From IMG/VR virus record IMGVR_UViG_3300025030_000004, positions 102,653 through 166,652 of that record: DNA of 64,000 nucleotides; one strand, written 5' to 3'. Every line of letters starts with the position of its first letter. Position 1 is the stretch's first letter. The notes under the pieces are model-generated. The model was given only the letters and a program-made list of their open reading frames with translations. It searched no databases and had not been told where the DNA came from. This DNA comes from a virus. Of this stretch, positions 42,995 to 50,451 are shown in pieces. Position numbers and translations under genes: made by a program.

Positions 42995-43282
42995 ATGATA
43001 ACTAAAACACCATTAAAAGTCACTGTAAATATTGATTATTCAAAGGTAAACCTTGACAAAATAAGAACACTCTATGACTTATTACCCTATAGTTTGAAAT
43101 CTCACCATGAGACTTTAAATGATTTTATTAAGGATACCTTACAAGAAATTATCTTTACAACTTCACATATGATCTACCAAGGGACTTATACCATAGAAGA
43201 ATATATTAAGGAAACATTGGCACAAATTGAGGATATAAAAGCTAGGTACTACACTGATTTTCTTTTAGCACTTAATCAATAA
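42995..43282 (+). CDS. Hypothetical protein
   Basis: 95 aa from ATG at 42995 (MITKTPLKVTVNI), GGAGGA upstream. Helical, hydrophobic-polar mixture. No family recognised. Confidence 0.6.
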   Translation: MITKTPLKVTVNIDYSKVNLDKIRTLYDLLPYSLKSHHETLNDFIKDTLQEIIFTTSHMIYQGTYTIEEYIKETLAQIEDIKARYYTDFLLALNQ

Positions 43283-43377
43283 AGGGTTTAAAATCTGGAT
43301 AGAAAACGAAGATAATTATTGTGGCCATTATTAACAACTTATTGAAAGTCTAATATAATAAATGGGAGGCTATAACA

Positions 43378-43650
43378 ATGAACCAAAAATCATGGGAACT
43401 AAAGAACACTAAACAAGTAACAGAAGAGTTATGTTGTAATTGCCAAACCCCTATAACAATTCATTTGCATTATGATGACTTAAGGTTCTGCGAAGAATGC
43501 AGGAATGAAATAACAGCCAGCTACAACGCAAAGCTAAAAGACCCTGAAGAGCAAGAACACATTAACAGATATATTAATTGTGAAGACTTTCTAGAGTCTG
43601 TTTACGAAGAATTGAGTTATGTACCAAGGGGAATTGATGAAAGATTTTAA
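43378..43650 (+). CDS. Zinc-ribbon hypothetical protein
   Basis: 90 aa with a four-Cys ribbon (CCNCQTPIT... FCEECRNE, residues 19-42). GGGAGG site overlaps a TATAACA at 43371-43377. No further domain. Confidence 0.6.
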   Translation: MNQKSWELKNTKQVTEELCCNCQTPITIHLHYDDLRFCEECRNEITASYNAKLKDPEEQEHINRYINCEDFLESVYEELSYVPRGIDERF

Positions 43651-43667
43651 AGAGCTTTATGCTCTTT
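43649..43667 (+). terminator. Terminator
   Basis: AAAGAGC tttat GCTCTTT after the zinc-ribbon gene. Confidence 0.6.
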
Positions 43668-43703
43668 GCTCAGTATTTAAACAATATAATAAATATTGAG
43701 CAA
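43666..43703 (+). promoter_or_regulatory. 13-bp hairpin
   Basis: TTGCTCAGTATTT (43666-43678) pairs with AAATATTGAGCAA (43691-43703), one G-U pair; overlaps the terminator. Confidence 0.6.
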
Positions 43704-43734
43704 GGAATATAAAACTAAAAAGGAGGTTAACCAA

Positions 43735-43836
43735 ATGACAAAAGACAAACAAATATTCATATTTCAAAACCTAACATTTTTACTAGCATTTCTTTTAATG
43801 TGGGCAACAGGAATCATTAAAGTAGTGCATAATTAA
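43735..43836 (+). CDS. 33-aa membrane peptide
   Basis: MTKDKQIFIFQNLTFLLAFL followed by LMWATGIIKVVHN: one clear transmembrane helix (residues 8-29). AAAGGAGG site 8 nt upstream. Confidence 0.6.
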   Translation: MTKDKQIFIFQNLTFLLAFLLMWATGIIKVVHN

Positions 43837-43985
43837 ACAATGTAGGCTCTGGACTCAAGGCAAAAACAAATGTCTAGTCCCTGCAAGTCTATTCACATCC
43901 GAGCAAGTTATAAAAATTCACAGTGATTCACTGGTAATGGCATAACCGCCATAACAGCAACAACACTATAATGGGAGGGAATTCT

Positions 43986-44153
43986 ATGATTGATAACAGC
44001 AGTATTTATATTGTCGAAGCCTCAGAGGATGGAGAAAAGTTTCAATATGAATATGGAAACATCAAACACGCTGAAGAACATTATAACAATGAAAAAATTG
44101 CCATAATATATGAATATAACAATGGTAATTATTATCTTGTAAAGAGTAAATAA
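43986..44153 (+). CDS. Small hypothetical protein
   Basis: 55 aa (MIDNSSIYIVEASEDG...), GGGAGG upstream; the ATG at 43971 lies within the ribosome site. No family recognised. Confidence 0.55.
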   Translation: MIDNSSIYIVEASEDGEKFQYEYGNIKHAEEHYNNEKIAIIYEYNNGNYYLVKSK

Positions 44154-44177
44154 ATAAATTTTAAGGAGGAAATAACA

Positions 44178-44456
44178 ATGTTCACTTATGACGATTACTC
44201 TTCAGGTATGAAACAAACCATAACAGTGACAGACCAAAAGATCAAGGAATTATCTGACAAGATTCTATCCTTTATGAAATCTCAAAACCAAACAGATTAC
44301 AGTGACACTACAATCCATGAAAATGTTTATAAGTTTGACGTTGACTTTAATGATTATCCGTCTACCTATGGAGTATTAATGGAGATGAAAAAGCATGGAC
44401 TAGTTGAATCTATTCCGCTAGGTTGGAATGATTTTGCATGGAAGTTGATAAAATAA
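44178..44456 (+). CDS. Hypothetical protein
   Basis: 92 aa; AAGGAGG upstream with AATAACA just before the ATG. A C-terminal half (YPSTYGVLMEMKKHGLVESIPLGWN) looks like a small winged-helix. Role unknown. Confidence 0.55.
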   Translation: MFTYDDYSSGMKQTITVTDQKIKELSDKILSFMKSQNQTDYSDTTIHENVYKFDVDFNDYPSTYGVLMEMKKHGLVESIPLGWNDFAWKLIK

Positions 44457-44553
44457 TTAATCACTATACGCAAATTACCCTATAATTTTCATGAATATGT
44501 TTGTATTAAAACCCTTACATGGGCTAAAATTCAATAACAGGGAGGTATATGCT

Positions 44554-44745
44554 GTGCAAAGATTAACTAGACTCCAGCGTCAACAACTCCAATACATCAA
44601 TCGTCAAATTAAGTATAACAGCCTAACGGGTATAGTTCTGGACGTTGCCTATTATACTATCGATCCTTTTATTATGAGCGCTAAAGTAAATCTATCTAAT
44701 GGTCAAACCGAAATTATACCATTGTCAGATATAATGTTAAAATAA
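44554..44745 (+). CDS. Small hypothetical protein
   Basis: 63 aa from GTG at 44554 (MQRLTRLQRQQLQ...), GGGAGG 8 nt upstream. No family recognised. Leader 44494-44551 resembles that of 45158. Confidence 0.55.
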   Translation: MQRLTRLQRQQLQYINRQIKYNSLTGIVLDVAYYTIDPFIMSAKVNLSNGQTEIIPLSDIMLK

Positions 44746-44771
44746 TTATGTGGGAAGGAAGTATATTATAA

Positions 44772-45017
44772 ATGTCAAAATCTAACACGGAAATTATAAC
44801 ACTTGCAGCACGGCAGAAAAATTTCAATTATACTGGCGATAATCTTTTCACCTTCGCCGAATGGAGCGCAATGGGTTATAAGATTAACAAAGGGCAAAGA
44901 GCGTTCATTCAAGTCCGGCTATGGTCTAGCGGAGTTAACAAAAGATTAAAACCTGAAAGTTTGTTCAAAGTGGATCAGGTGACTAAGTTAGATGTTAAGA
45001 ATTTAATTATCATATAA
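44772..45017 (+). CDS. ArdC-N-like small protein
   Basis: 81 aa. NLFTFAEWSAMGYKINKGQRA resembles the N-terminal motif of ArdC/DUF1738-type anti-restriction proteins (WxxxGxxxxKGxxA), but it lacks the rest, so a truncated relative or a small partner is likely. GGAAGG site. Confidence 0.5.
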   Translation: MSKSNTEIITLAARQKNFNYTGDNLFTFAEWSAMGYKINKGQRAFIQVRLWSSGVNKRLKPESLFKVDQVTKLDVKNLIII

Positions 45018-45036
45018 CAGCACCAAATAATAAGTC

Positions 45037-45120
45037 CTTTAACGCAGACATATTCCCCTATATTCTGCATAACAAATGATATATAATAAATGTAGGATAT
45101 ATAATGTGTTTGTGTTAAAG
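45037..45120 (+). promoter_or_regulatory. 18-bp hairpin with CATAACA in loop
   Basis: The arms 45037-45054 and 45103-45120 pair at all 18 positions, three being G-U. Loop 48 nt with CATAACA and TATAAT. Confidence 0.65.
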
Positions 45121-45157
45121 TCCTTGTATGGGCTATAATTAAAGGGAGGGTATGCAA

Positions 45158-45358
45158 ATGTTTTTAATGAGAATGAGAAGAGAAGGATATCAACCAGTTA
45201 CAGCAAGAATTCACAGTGTTGGAAGCAATGCTATATGTGATGAATTTCATGTAGAATTTGTTACAAGATTATCGACTAATGTAGAATCATATCCTACAGG
45301 AGATATTAGAGTAGTAATATCAGACTTGGAACATCATGGGTTTAAAAAGATTGACTAA
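45158..45358 (+). CDS. Small hypothetical protein
   Basis: 66 aa from ATG at 45158 (MFLMRMRREGYQP...), AGGGAGGG 9 nt upstream. No family recognised. Confidence 0.55.
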   Translation: MFLMRMRREGYQPVTARIHSVGSNAICDEFHVEFVTRLSTNVESYPTGDIRVVISDLEHHGFKKID

Positions 45359-45398
45359 TCCAAGAAAACTATTATTTCATGCCAAGTATGGGATTTCA

Positions 45399-45421
45399 AA
45401 ACCCTTATAACACAAGGGTTT
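45399..45421 (+). promoter_or_regulatory. 8-bp hairpin with ATAACAC loop
   Basis: AAACCCTT (45399-45406), loop ATAACAC, AAGGGTTT (45414-45421). Confidence 0.6.
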
Positions 45422-45472
45422 CAGGGTTCATATGTTTTTGGAATTAAGTAAAATTAGAGGGAGTGTTTAAAA

Positions 45473-45943
45473 ATGAGCAAATTGTATGTAAACAAGGAAT
45501 ATTTAGAGGATTTCTCAAAAGAAATTATGGAGGATACACAGGTTGCTACTTTAGACAATGAAGAGGGGTATATCATTGTCAATGAAGACTACAAAGAAGA
45601 GTTTAATCAAAAGTATCACATTGAATTAGTAGAATTAGAAAAATGGCTCGAAGGTAAATATGATTATAGTGCGGTTGCTGAATTGATTTATGAGATACAA
45701 GAGGTCGAAGATAGTTTGAGTGATTGTTGGGAACAGAAAACCTTAACAGACTTTTATGGAAAAAGAGTAATTCAAAAAGGATTTAAGCTTTTATTTTCAA
45801 AAAACGATTCAGAAATTATTGACCATATTTTAAACAGAGAAAAACTTGATAGTCTTTTTAAGGGATTGCTTAAACCTATAATGGTAAAAGAGGCAGTAGA
45901 TTGGCACAAGGAAAAGATTAAACAATTAAAAGCATGTTTATAA
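45473..45943 (+). CDS. Hypothetical protein
   Basis: 156 aa, acidic, helical (MSKLYVNKEYLEDFSKEIME...). Its stop codon is inside a TATAACAGC. AGAGGGAG site. No family recognised. Confidence 0.6.
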   Translation: MSKLYVNKEYLEDFSKEIMEDTQVATLDNEEGYIIVNEDYKEEFNQKYHIELVELEKWLEGKYDYSAVAELIYEIQEVEDSLSDCWEQKTLTDFYGKRVIQKGFKLLFSKNDSEIIDHILNREKLDSLFKGLLKPIMVKEAVDWHKEKIKQLKACL

Positions 45944-46000
45944 CAGCATGAATAGCAAGCTTTATCGGTTTTCAATATAACAGAGAAGGGATGATATTCC

Positions 46001-46273
46001 ATGACTTATGAAGAAGCTAAAGCATATGGAGAAGAATTGATGGAAAGAAATAAAATTGATTCAGATAATCTAAAATTCTTTGATGAAATATACGGAAGAA
46101 GTTCAATGGGTTTAACTCCAGATCATGTTAAGGCATTGCCTGAATGGAAAGAAGCGAAAGAAACATTTAATAAATCTTTTACTGAACTAAGAAATTTTAA
46201 TGCATGGTTCACAAAAACATTTAAAAAAGAATATATGGCTGAAAGACGTAATAGGCGATACAATCAAAAGTAA
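46001..46273 (+). CDS. Hypothetical protein
   Basis: 90 aa (MTYEEAKAYGEELMERNK...), helical with a basic tail (AERRNRRYNQK). GAGAAGGGATG site. No family recognised. Confidence 0.55.
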   Translation: MTYEEAKAYGEELMERNKIDSDNLKFFDEIYGRSSMGLTPDHVKALPEWKEAKETFNKSFTELRNFNAWFTKTFKKEYMAERRNRRYNQK

Positions 46274-46280
46274 ATTCTAT

Positions 46281-46309
46281 TTGCTACACGTACGCATGTG
46301 TGCTACAAT
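46281..46309 (+). promoter_or_regulatory. Promoter 1 with operator-like spacer
   Basis: TTGCTA, 17-bp spacer holding CGTACGCATG, TACAAT. Similar to promoter 2 (46491-46519). Confidence 0.7.
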
Positions 46310-46339
46310 CATACCATCACACACAAAGGAGGTCTCACA

Positions 46340-46483
46340 ATGCAAGTATCACTTAACACTCGAATTGAATTAGAATTACGCCAACGTTTAGATGCTTATG
46401 TTAAAAAAACAAATCGTCCTATAGCGCAAATAACAGCCGAGGCTATTGAGAAATATTTAGACGAAAAGGATAAAAAAGATTAA
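46340..46483 (+). CDS. Ribbon-helix-helix (CopG/Arc-like) regulator
   Basis: 47 aa from ATG at 46340: MQVSLNTRIELELRQRLDAY, then VKKTNRPIAQITAEAIEKYL. This is the classical RHH pattern (beta strand VSLNTRI, helix ELRQRLDAYVKK, helix IAQITAEAIEKYL). Dimers bind DNA through the strand. The two flanking promoters with similar spacers suggest it represses both. AAAGGAGG site. Confidence 0.75.
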   Translation: MQVSLNTRIELELRQRLDAYVKKTNRPIAQITAEAIEKYLDEKDKKD

Positions 46484-46490
46484 AATTTTA

Positions 46491-46519
46491 TTGACGTATG
46501 CGTGCAAGCGTGCTATAAT
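46491..46519 (+). promoter_or_regulatory. Promoter 2 with operator-like spacer
   Basis: TTGACG, 17-bp spacer with TATGCGTGCAAGCGTGC, TATAAT. Shared element with promoter 1: ACGTAYGC and GTGCTAYAAT. Confidence 0.75.
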
Positions 46520-46557
46520 TGGTTTAAGAAATTAATCATGAAAGGAAGTATGTAAAA

Positions 46558-46791
46558 ATGGCAAGATTTAATTTATCTTCGAGTCAATCAGACCGTATCA
46601 ATTATGATCAAGAGGTAAAATCCTACGCTTATGATTGTGCCTCTGAGTCAAAAACATCCAAACTCACAAATCAAATAATAGAAACATATTGGGAGCAATT
46701 TAGCGATAATTTAGATACAGATGATATTGAAGAGGCTGAAGCAAGATTTAAAGATATGTTTCCTGAAGGATGGAAAAGTTATTTTAATTAA
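46558..46791 (+). CDS. Hypothetical protein
   Basis: 77 aa (MARFNLSSSQSDRINYD...), acidic and helical. First gene after promoter 2; AAAGGAAG site. Confidence 0.55.
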   Translation: MARFNLSSSQSDRINYDQEVKSYAYDCASESKTSKLTNQIIETYWEQFSDNLDTDDIEEAEARFKDMFPEGWKSYFN

Positions 46792-46814
46792 ATTAAATTA
46801 GGAGTGATTTAATT

Positions 46815-47057
46815 ATGGCAAAAGTTTATGAATTTAGTGCAAATCCTGAATCTGAATTTAAGAATGGTATTCTTGCTGGATTCAATGAAAACGCAATCTC
46901 GGGTAGTGAATATGATTCAGAACGAGCAAAAAATCTTTATGATACGTTAGATGCCTCTATGGATGACGAGGAATATATGCTAGGTGAATTACCTAGCGGT
47001 AAATGGGCATTGATTGGGTTAACGATATCGGGTTATGAGTTTGCGGTTGAGGACTAA
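46815..47057 (+). CDS. Hypothetical protein
   Basis: 80 aa (MAKVYEFSANPESEFKNG...), acidic. Stop TAA overlaps the ATG of the next gene by one base. Confidence 0.55.
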   Translation: MAKVYEFSANPESEFKNGILAGFNENAISGSEYDSERAKNLYDTLDASMDDEEYMLGELPSGKWALIGLTISGYEFAVED

Positions 47058-47524
47058 TGGCTAGAACGCACTCAATGAATCGAAAAAAACTTACAATTGA
47101 TGAAATGAAGGCATTGGCAGAATCAAAAGGCGGTCAATGCCTTTCAAATCAGTACGTAAATAACACAACACCTCTCACGTGGCAATGTTCCAAAGGACAT
47201 AAATGGGACGCAAGGCCAGTAGAAATCAAAAACCTAAATACCTGGTGCCCACACTGCTCGGGACGCAGAAAAACTATTCAGGATATGCGTAAGTTTGCCG
47301 AATCTAAAGGCGGTAAATGTTTGTCTGGTAAATATATCAACAATGATACTAAGTTACTTTGGGAGTGTCATAGAGGGCATAGATGGACAGCAAAGCCATT
47401 TAGTATCATTCATCTTAAGAGTTGGTGTCCATTTTGTTACCAAATTCGAAATAAAATGAATAGAAAATTAAGACCAAAACGCAAAAGAAATTTAATTTTT
47501 TCAAAATTGTATTTGGAAGTTTAA
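47057..47524 (+). CDS. Tandem treble-clef zinc-ribbon protein
   Basis: 155 aa with two repeats of a zinc-binding unit: KGGQCLS...WQCSKGHKWDARP...WCPHCSG and KGGKCLSGK...WECHRGHRWTAKP...WCPFC. This DUF4379-like type occurs in phage and homing-endonuclease proteins as DNA/RNA-binding. C-terminus basic. ATG overlaps the previous stop. No nuclease domain, so possibly a stand-alone binding protein. Confidence 0.7.
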   Translation: MARTHSMNRKKLTIDEMKALAESKGGQCLSNQYVNNTTPLTWQCSKGHKWDARPVEIKNLNTWCPHCSGRRKTIQDMRKFAESKGGKCLSGKYINNDTKLLWECHRGHRWTAKPFSIIHLKSWCPFCYQIRNKMNRKLRPKRKRNLIFSKLYLEV

Positions 47525-47755
47525 TACAGCAAACGCCGTGATGCCTTCGGGCGATATGTTTTGTATGAGGCGGTTGCGGATATATGTGACGTGGTAAATA
47601 TAATTATTATTTAAATTGCTATTTTTATTAGGTTATGAATGATATACAGAATAGTTATAACAGTTGACACATTTTCTTTGGGAATCTATTGCATTTTCTT
47701 CCATCTAAGAATATACTATCATCAAGAAATAAAAAATATTAAGGAGCGATGTAAA

Positions 47756-48865
47756 ATGTCAAGAAGAAAACCTGCCAATCAACCTTGGAACATCAAACAA
47801 ATTAACACCATGATTAACAAAGGAACTATATCCTTCACGCATCCACTTCAACGTCCTGCCGATCAATGGGAGTTAGTAAACAAGACTCTACTAATTGATT
47901 CTCTATTAACACTCTATTGTCCAGACGTTTTTGCAATCAAAGAGAAGACAGAGCAAGGTAATGTATACTCCATAATTGATGGTAAACAGAGATTAACAAC
48001 TATACATAGTTATATTGCCGACAAATGGGAACTTGGAACAGTTGAACCATTCAGCCTAGAGGCAACAGGTAATGAGACATATAATATCTCAGGTAAAAAG
48101 TTCTCAGAACTGCCCGAAGAAGTCCAAAACGAAATAACAGGTTACACTTTAGGAGTCAAAGTCTTTGAAATAGAAGAGGGAGACGATGAAGAATCAATCA
48201 TTGAGGAAATTTTCTATCGGTTAAATAATGGTAAAGGAATGTCAAAAGAACACAAGGCATTAGTCAGAGCGTCCCATAAAGTACAAAAGTTTGTTCATAG
48301 AATAGCAACAGAGCATAAATTATTTACTGAAGTTGCTAAATTCTCAGAAGGTGCTATCAAAAAGTCAGATATCCAAATGACCATTCTGCAAAGTATTCTA
48401 ACTATCTCAGGACTTGATTTTAATTCATTTGCAGCAAAAGATGTTGAACAAGTATTTGCCGATAATGATATAACAGACTCAATCCTAGACATCACAGAGA
48501 AGTCCTTCGATGCAATTCTTGAAGCATTCCCTGAAAAGCATAAGTTTGTAACAAAGATTAATATTTCTTCAATGGCTTACCTGTTCGCAATCAGCTTGAA
48601 TCATGCTGATACTATTAATAGACTCTTAACTTATGCTAACAGCAAGTCATTACCTGCCGATGAGTATAAACGGTTTACAGGTTCAGGCAATGTTAAGAAG
48701 GTAAATGTATTAAGTAGAATGAAGGGCATCCTGAGTATTTGCGGAGTAGAGAAAAGAGAATTGGTTGAAGAAAATCAATCCGATATAACACCAGACCTTG
48801 AAGAATCAAATGATTATAGGGAAGAAGCAGAATCCATTCTCGAAATAATTAATAATGTAGCGTAA
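47756..48865 (+). CDS. DUF262-domain protein
   Basis: 369 aa from ATG at 47756 (MSRRKPANQPWNI), AAGGAGCG upstream. The motif YSIIDGKQRLTTIHSYI is the DGQR-type core of DUF262 (ParB-like NTP-binding fold, also in the GmrS half of the modification-dependent nuclease GmrSD). The C-terminal half is helical without a clear HNH motif. Stand-alone phage DUF262 proteins may be regulators or defence-related; role unknown. Confidence 0.75.
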   Translation: MSRRKPANQPWNIKQINTMINKGTISFTHPLQRPADQWELVNKTLLIDSLLTLYCPDVFAIKEKTEQGNVYSIIDGKQRLTTIHSYIADKWELGTVEPFSLEATGNETYNISGKKFSELPEEVQNEITGYTLGVKVFEIEEGDDEESIIEEIFYRLNNGKGMSKEHKALVRASHKVQKFVHRIATEHKLFTEVAKFSEGAIKKSDIQMTILQSILTISGLDFNSFAAKDVEQVFADNDITDSILDITEKSFDAILEAFPEKHKFVTKINISSMAYLFAISLNHADTINRLLTYANSKSLPADEYKRFTGSGNVKKVNVLSRMKGILSICGVEKRELVEENQSDITPDLEESNDYREEAESILEIINNVA

Positions 48866-48956
48866 AATAATTAATGGCAGGAGCAATAACAATCTATAAC
48901 AAAGAGTTGATATACTTTCTAGAGTGGGATTAAATAAATTTGAGGAGGAATACATA

Positions 48957-49215
48957 ATGGTTAAAGAGCCAAGTTTTGATCAATTGAGAATGGTAATGGA
49001 AGGTTGAAAAGGTAGACCAACAAAAGAAAAAAGAAGATAGCTTAAATCTTGTCGGACAGCTTAAAAAGGGAGATTGGTTTTATATCAATAAGTCTGGTAA
49101 TGCTATCGTTTTTAAGTTTGAAAAGGTTGAAGGGAAAAGAATAATTGCAACAAATCCCATTGATAATTGTCAAGCAAGAATAGATATCAGTTTTCAAATT
49201 GGAATGCTTAAATAA
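48957..49215 (+). pseudogene. Gene split by a +1 shift
   Basis: ATG at 48957 reads MVKEPSFDQLRMVMEG then a stop (GGT TGA). In the +1 frame the rest reads EKVDQQKKKEDSLNLVG...WFYINKSGNAIVFKF to a stop at 49215. Total 259 bp fits one shift. The +1 shift would happen at GGT TGA, a site reminiscent of the prfB frameshift. GGAGGA ribosome site is intact. Confidence 0.5.
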
Positions 49216-49276
49216 CATAATGGCTTAAATGGCAGAATTCATTGTAATTAAAATAAAATTTGAGAGGAGATTGAAA

Positions 49277-49489
49277 ATGAAAAACAGGTTTTATATTAAT
49301 GACGAAGATTCACACTGGGGTGATTTTAATTATGTCGTAACACCAGAAGGTAAAAAAATTGAGTATTCTTATCTTTGTACAAGAGAGGGAGATGCCCCTC
49401 CAAAAGATAGAAATTATATACTAGCATATGAAACAAATGGAGAAGATTACTCAATTATTGTTGATCCTTATAATACGCAATTAGATTAA
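49277..49489 (+). CDS. Small hypothetical protein
   Basis: 70 aa from ATG at 49277 (MKNRFYINDEDSHWGD...), GAGGAG upstream. No family recognised. Confidence 0.55.
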   Translation: MKNRFYINDEDSHWGDFNYVVTPEGKKIEYSYLCTREGDAPPKDRNYILAYETNGEDYSIIVDPYNTQLD

Positions 49490-49539
49490 AATATAACTTT
49501 CCTTGTATAACAAAAATAAAATAAAAAGGGGCGATACAT

Positions 49540-50058
49540 ATGAAAAAGGATTTAGTATCTGCAATTTCAACCAAAAAAGTAATAGGTGGAGACCTAACCG
49601 ATATCGAGGTAGCATCATTCAAGAAATCATGTACCCATAAACTTTCTAAAGAGAAATTAATCAAAACGATTCTATCATTTATCGATAACAACGATGTTCC
49701 AGAGAAAGATAAAGAGGTTTTTAATTTTATTCTTGACGATGATAAAATCCTAGATAAACTTCAAATTTGCACAGATGGTTCATATGTCAATGGTAGAATA
49801 TTTTATAAGAATTTTTATAACAATTGGGACTCTAATATTCAAGTTGATGGTAGGTTCTGGAATAAATTTTATAATGAGACTAGACAATCTTTAGATACTT
49901 TAACTAAAATAGATTATATGAAAGATAATTTTGAGGTTATGTATCTGCACCTTGTCAGTGATGAAGAAGCAATGGAAGATAAAATTTGGTCGGACGAAAT
50001 GGACAGAATATCAAATGATTTTGATAATGATTATCCTTGTGAATACTCAAGCCTTTAA
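49540..50058 (+). CDS. Hypothetical protein
   Basis: 172 aa (MKKDLVSAISTKKVIGGDL...), helical, acidic tail. GGGG ribosome site. Followed by a strong terminator. No family recognised. Confidence 0.6.
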   Translation: MKKDLVSAISTKKVIGGDLTDIEVASFKKSCTHKLSKEKLIKTILSFIDNNDVPEKDKEVFNFILDDDKILDKLQICTDGSYVNGRIFYKNFYNNWDSNIQVDGRFWNKFYNETRQSLDTLTKIDYMKDNFEVMYLHLVSDEEAMEDKIWSDEMDRISNDFDNDYPCEYSSL

Positions 50059-50094
50059 ATCAGATGCTTTAAAATCACTCTTTGGTTGCCTTTG

Positions 50095-50130
50095 AGACAG
50101 GGAATAAAAATAAATTTCTCTGTCTTTTTA
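50095..50130 (+). terminator. Strong intrinsic terminator
   Basis: AGACAGGGA pairs with TTCTCTGTCT (G-U allowed), then TTTTT. Confidence 0.8.
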
Positions 50131-50138
50131 ATATCCTA

Positions 50139-50167
50139 TTGTTATTATTTATTACTTATTGTATAAT
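50139..50167 (+). promoter_or_regulatory. Promoter
   Basis: TTGTTA, 17-bp spacer, TATAAT; drives 50210-51762 and beyond. Confidence 0.7.
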
Positions 50168-50209
50168 TTAGTTAGTAAAACAAATATAATTAATTGGGGG
50201 AATAAGATA

Positions 50210-50392
50210 ATGAGCATATACACAGAAAATGGTTATAAGAACCGGAAAGACTATCTCAGATGTATGTCAGAGGACTACGATATACCTTTAGAAGTAGTTT
50301 ATTCTCTTTCTTCGATGCTTGGCCCTAATGAGGATTTTGATGGTTTAGTAAATACATTAGAAGATGCAGAAGGAGAATTCGAAGAAGAATAG
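50210..50392 (+). CDS. Small acidic hypothetical protein
   Basis: 60 aa (MSIYTENGYKNRKDYLRCMS...), acidic tail. The N-terminal region resembles small HTH-like or adaptor folds. GGGGG site. Confidence 0.6.
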   Translation: MSIYTENGYKNRKDYLRCMSEDYDIPLEVVYSLSSMLGPNEDFDGLVNTLEDAEGEFEEE

Positions 50393-50451
50393 ATAGGGAA
50401 GTCTAACAAACTTCCTTTAATACTAAAATAAATTTAAGGAGTGACCATAAG

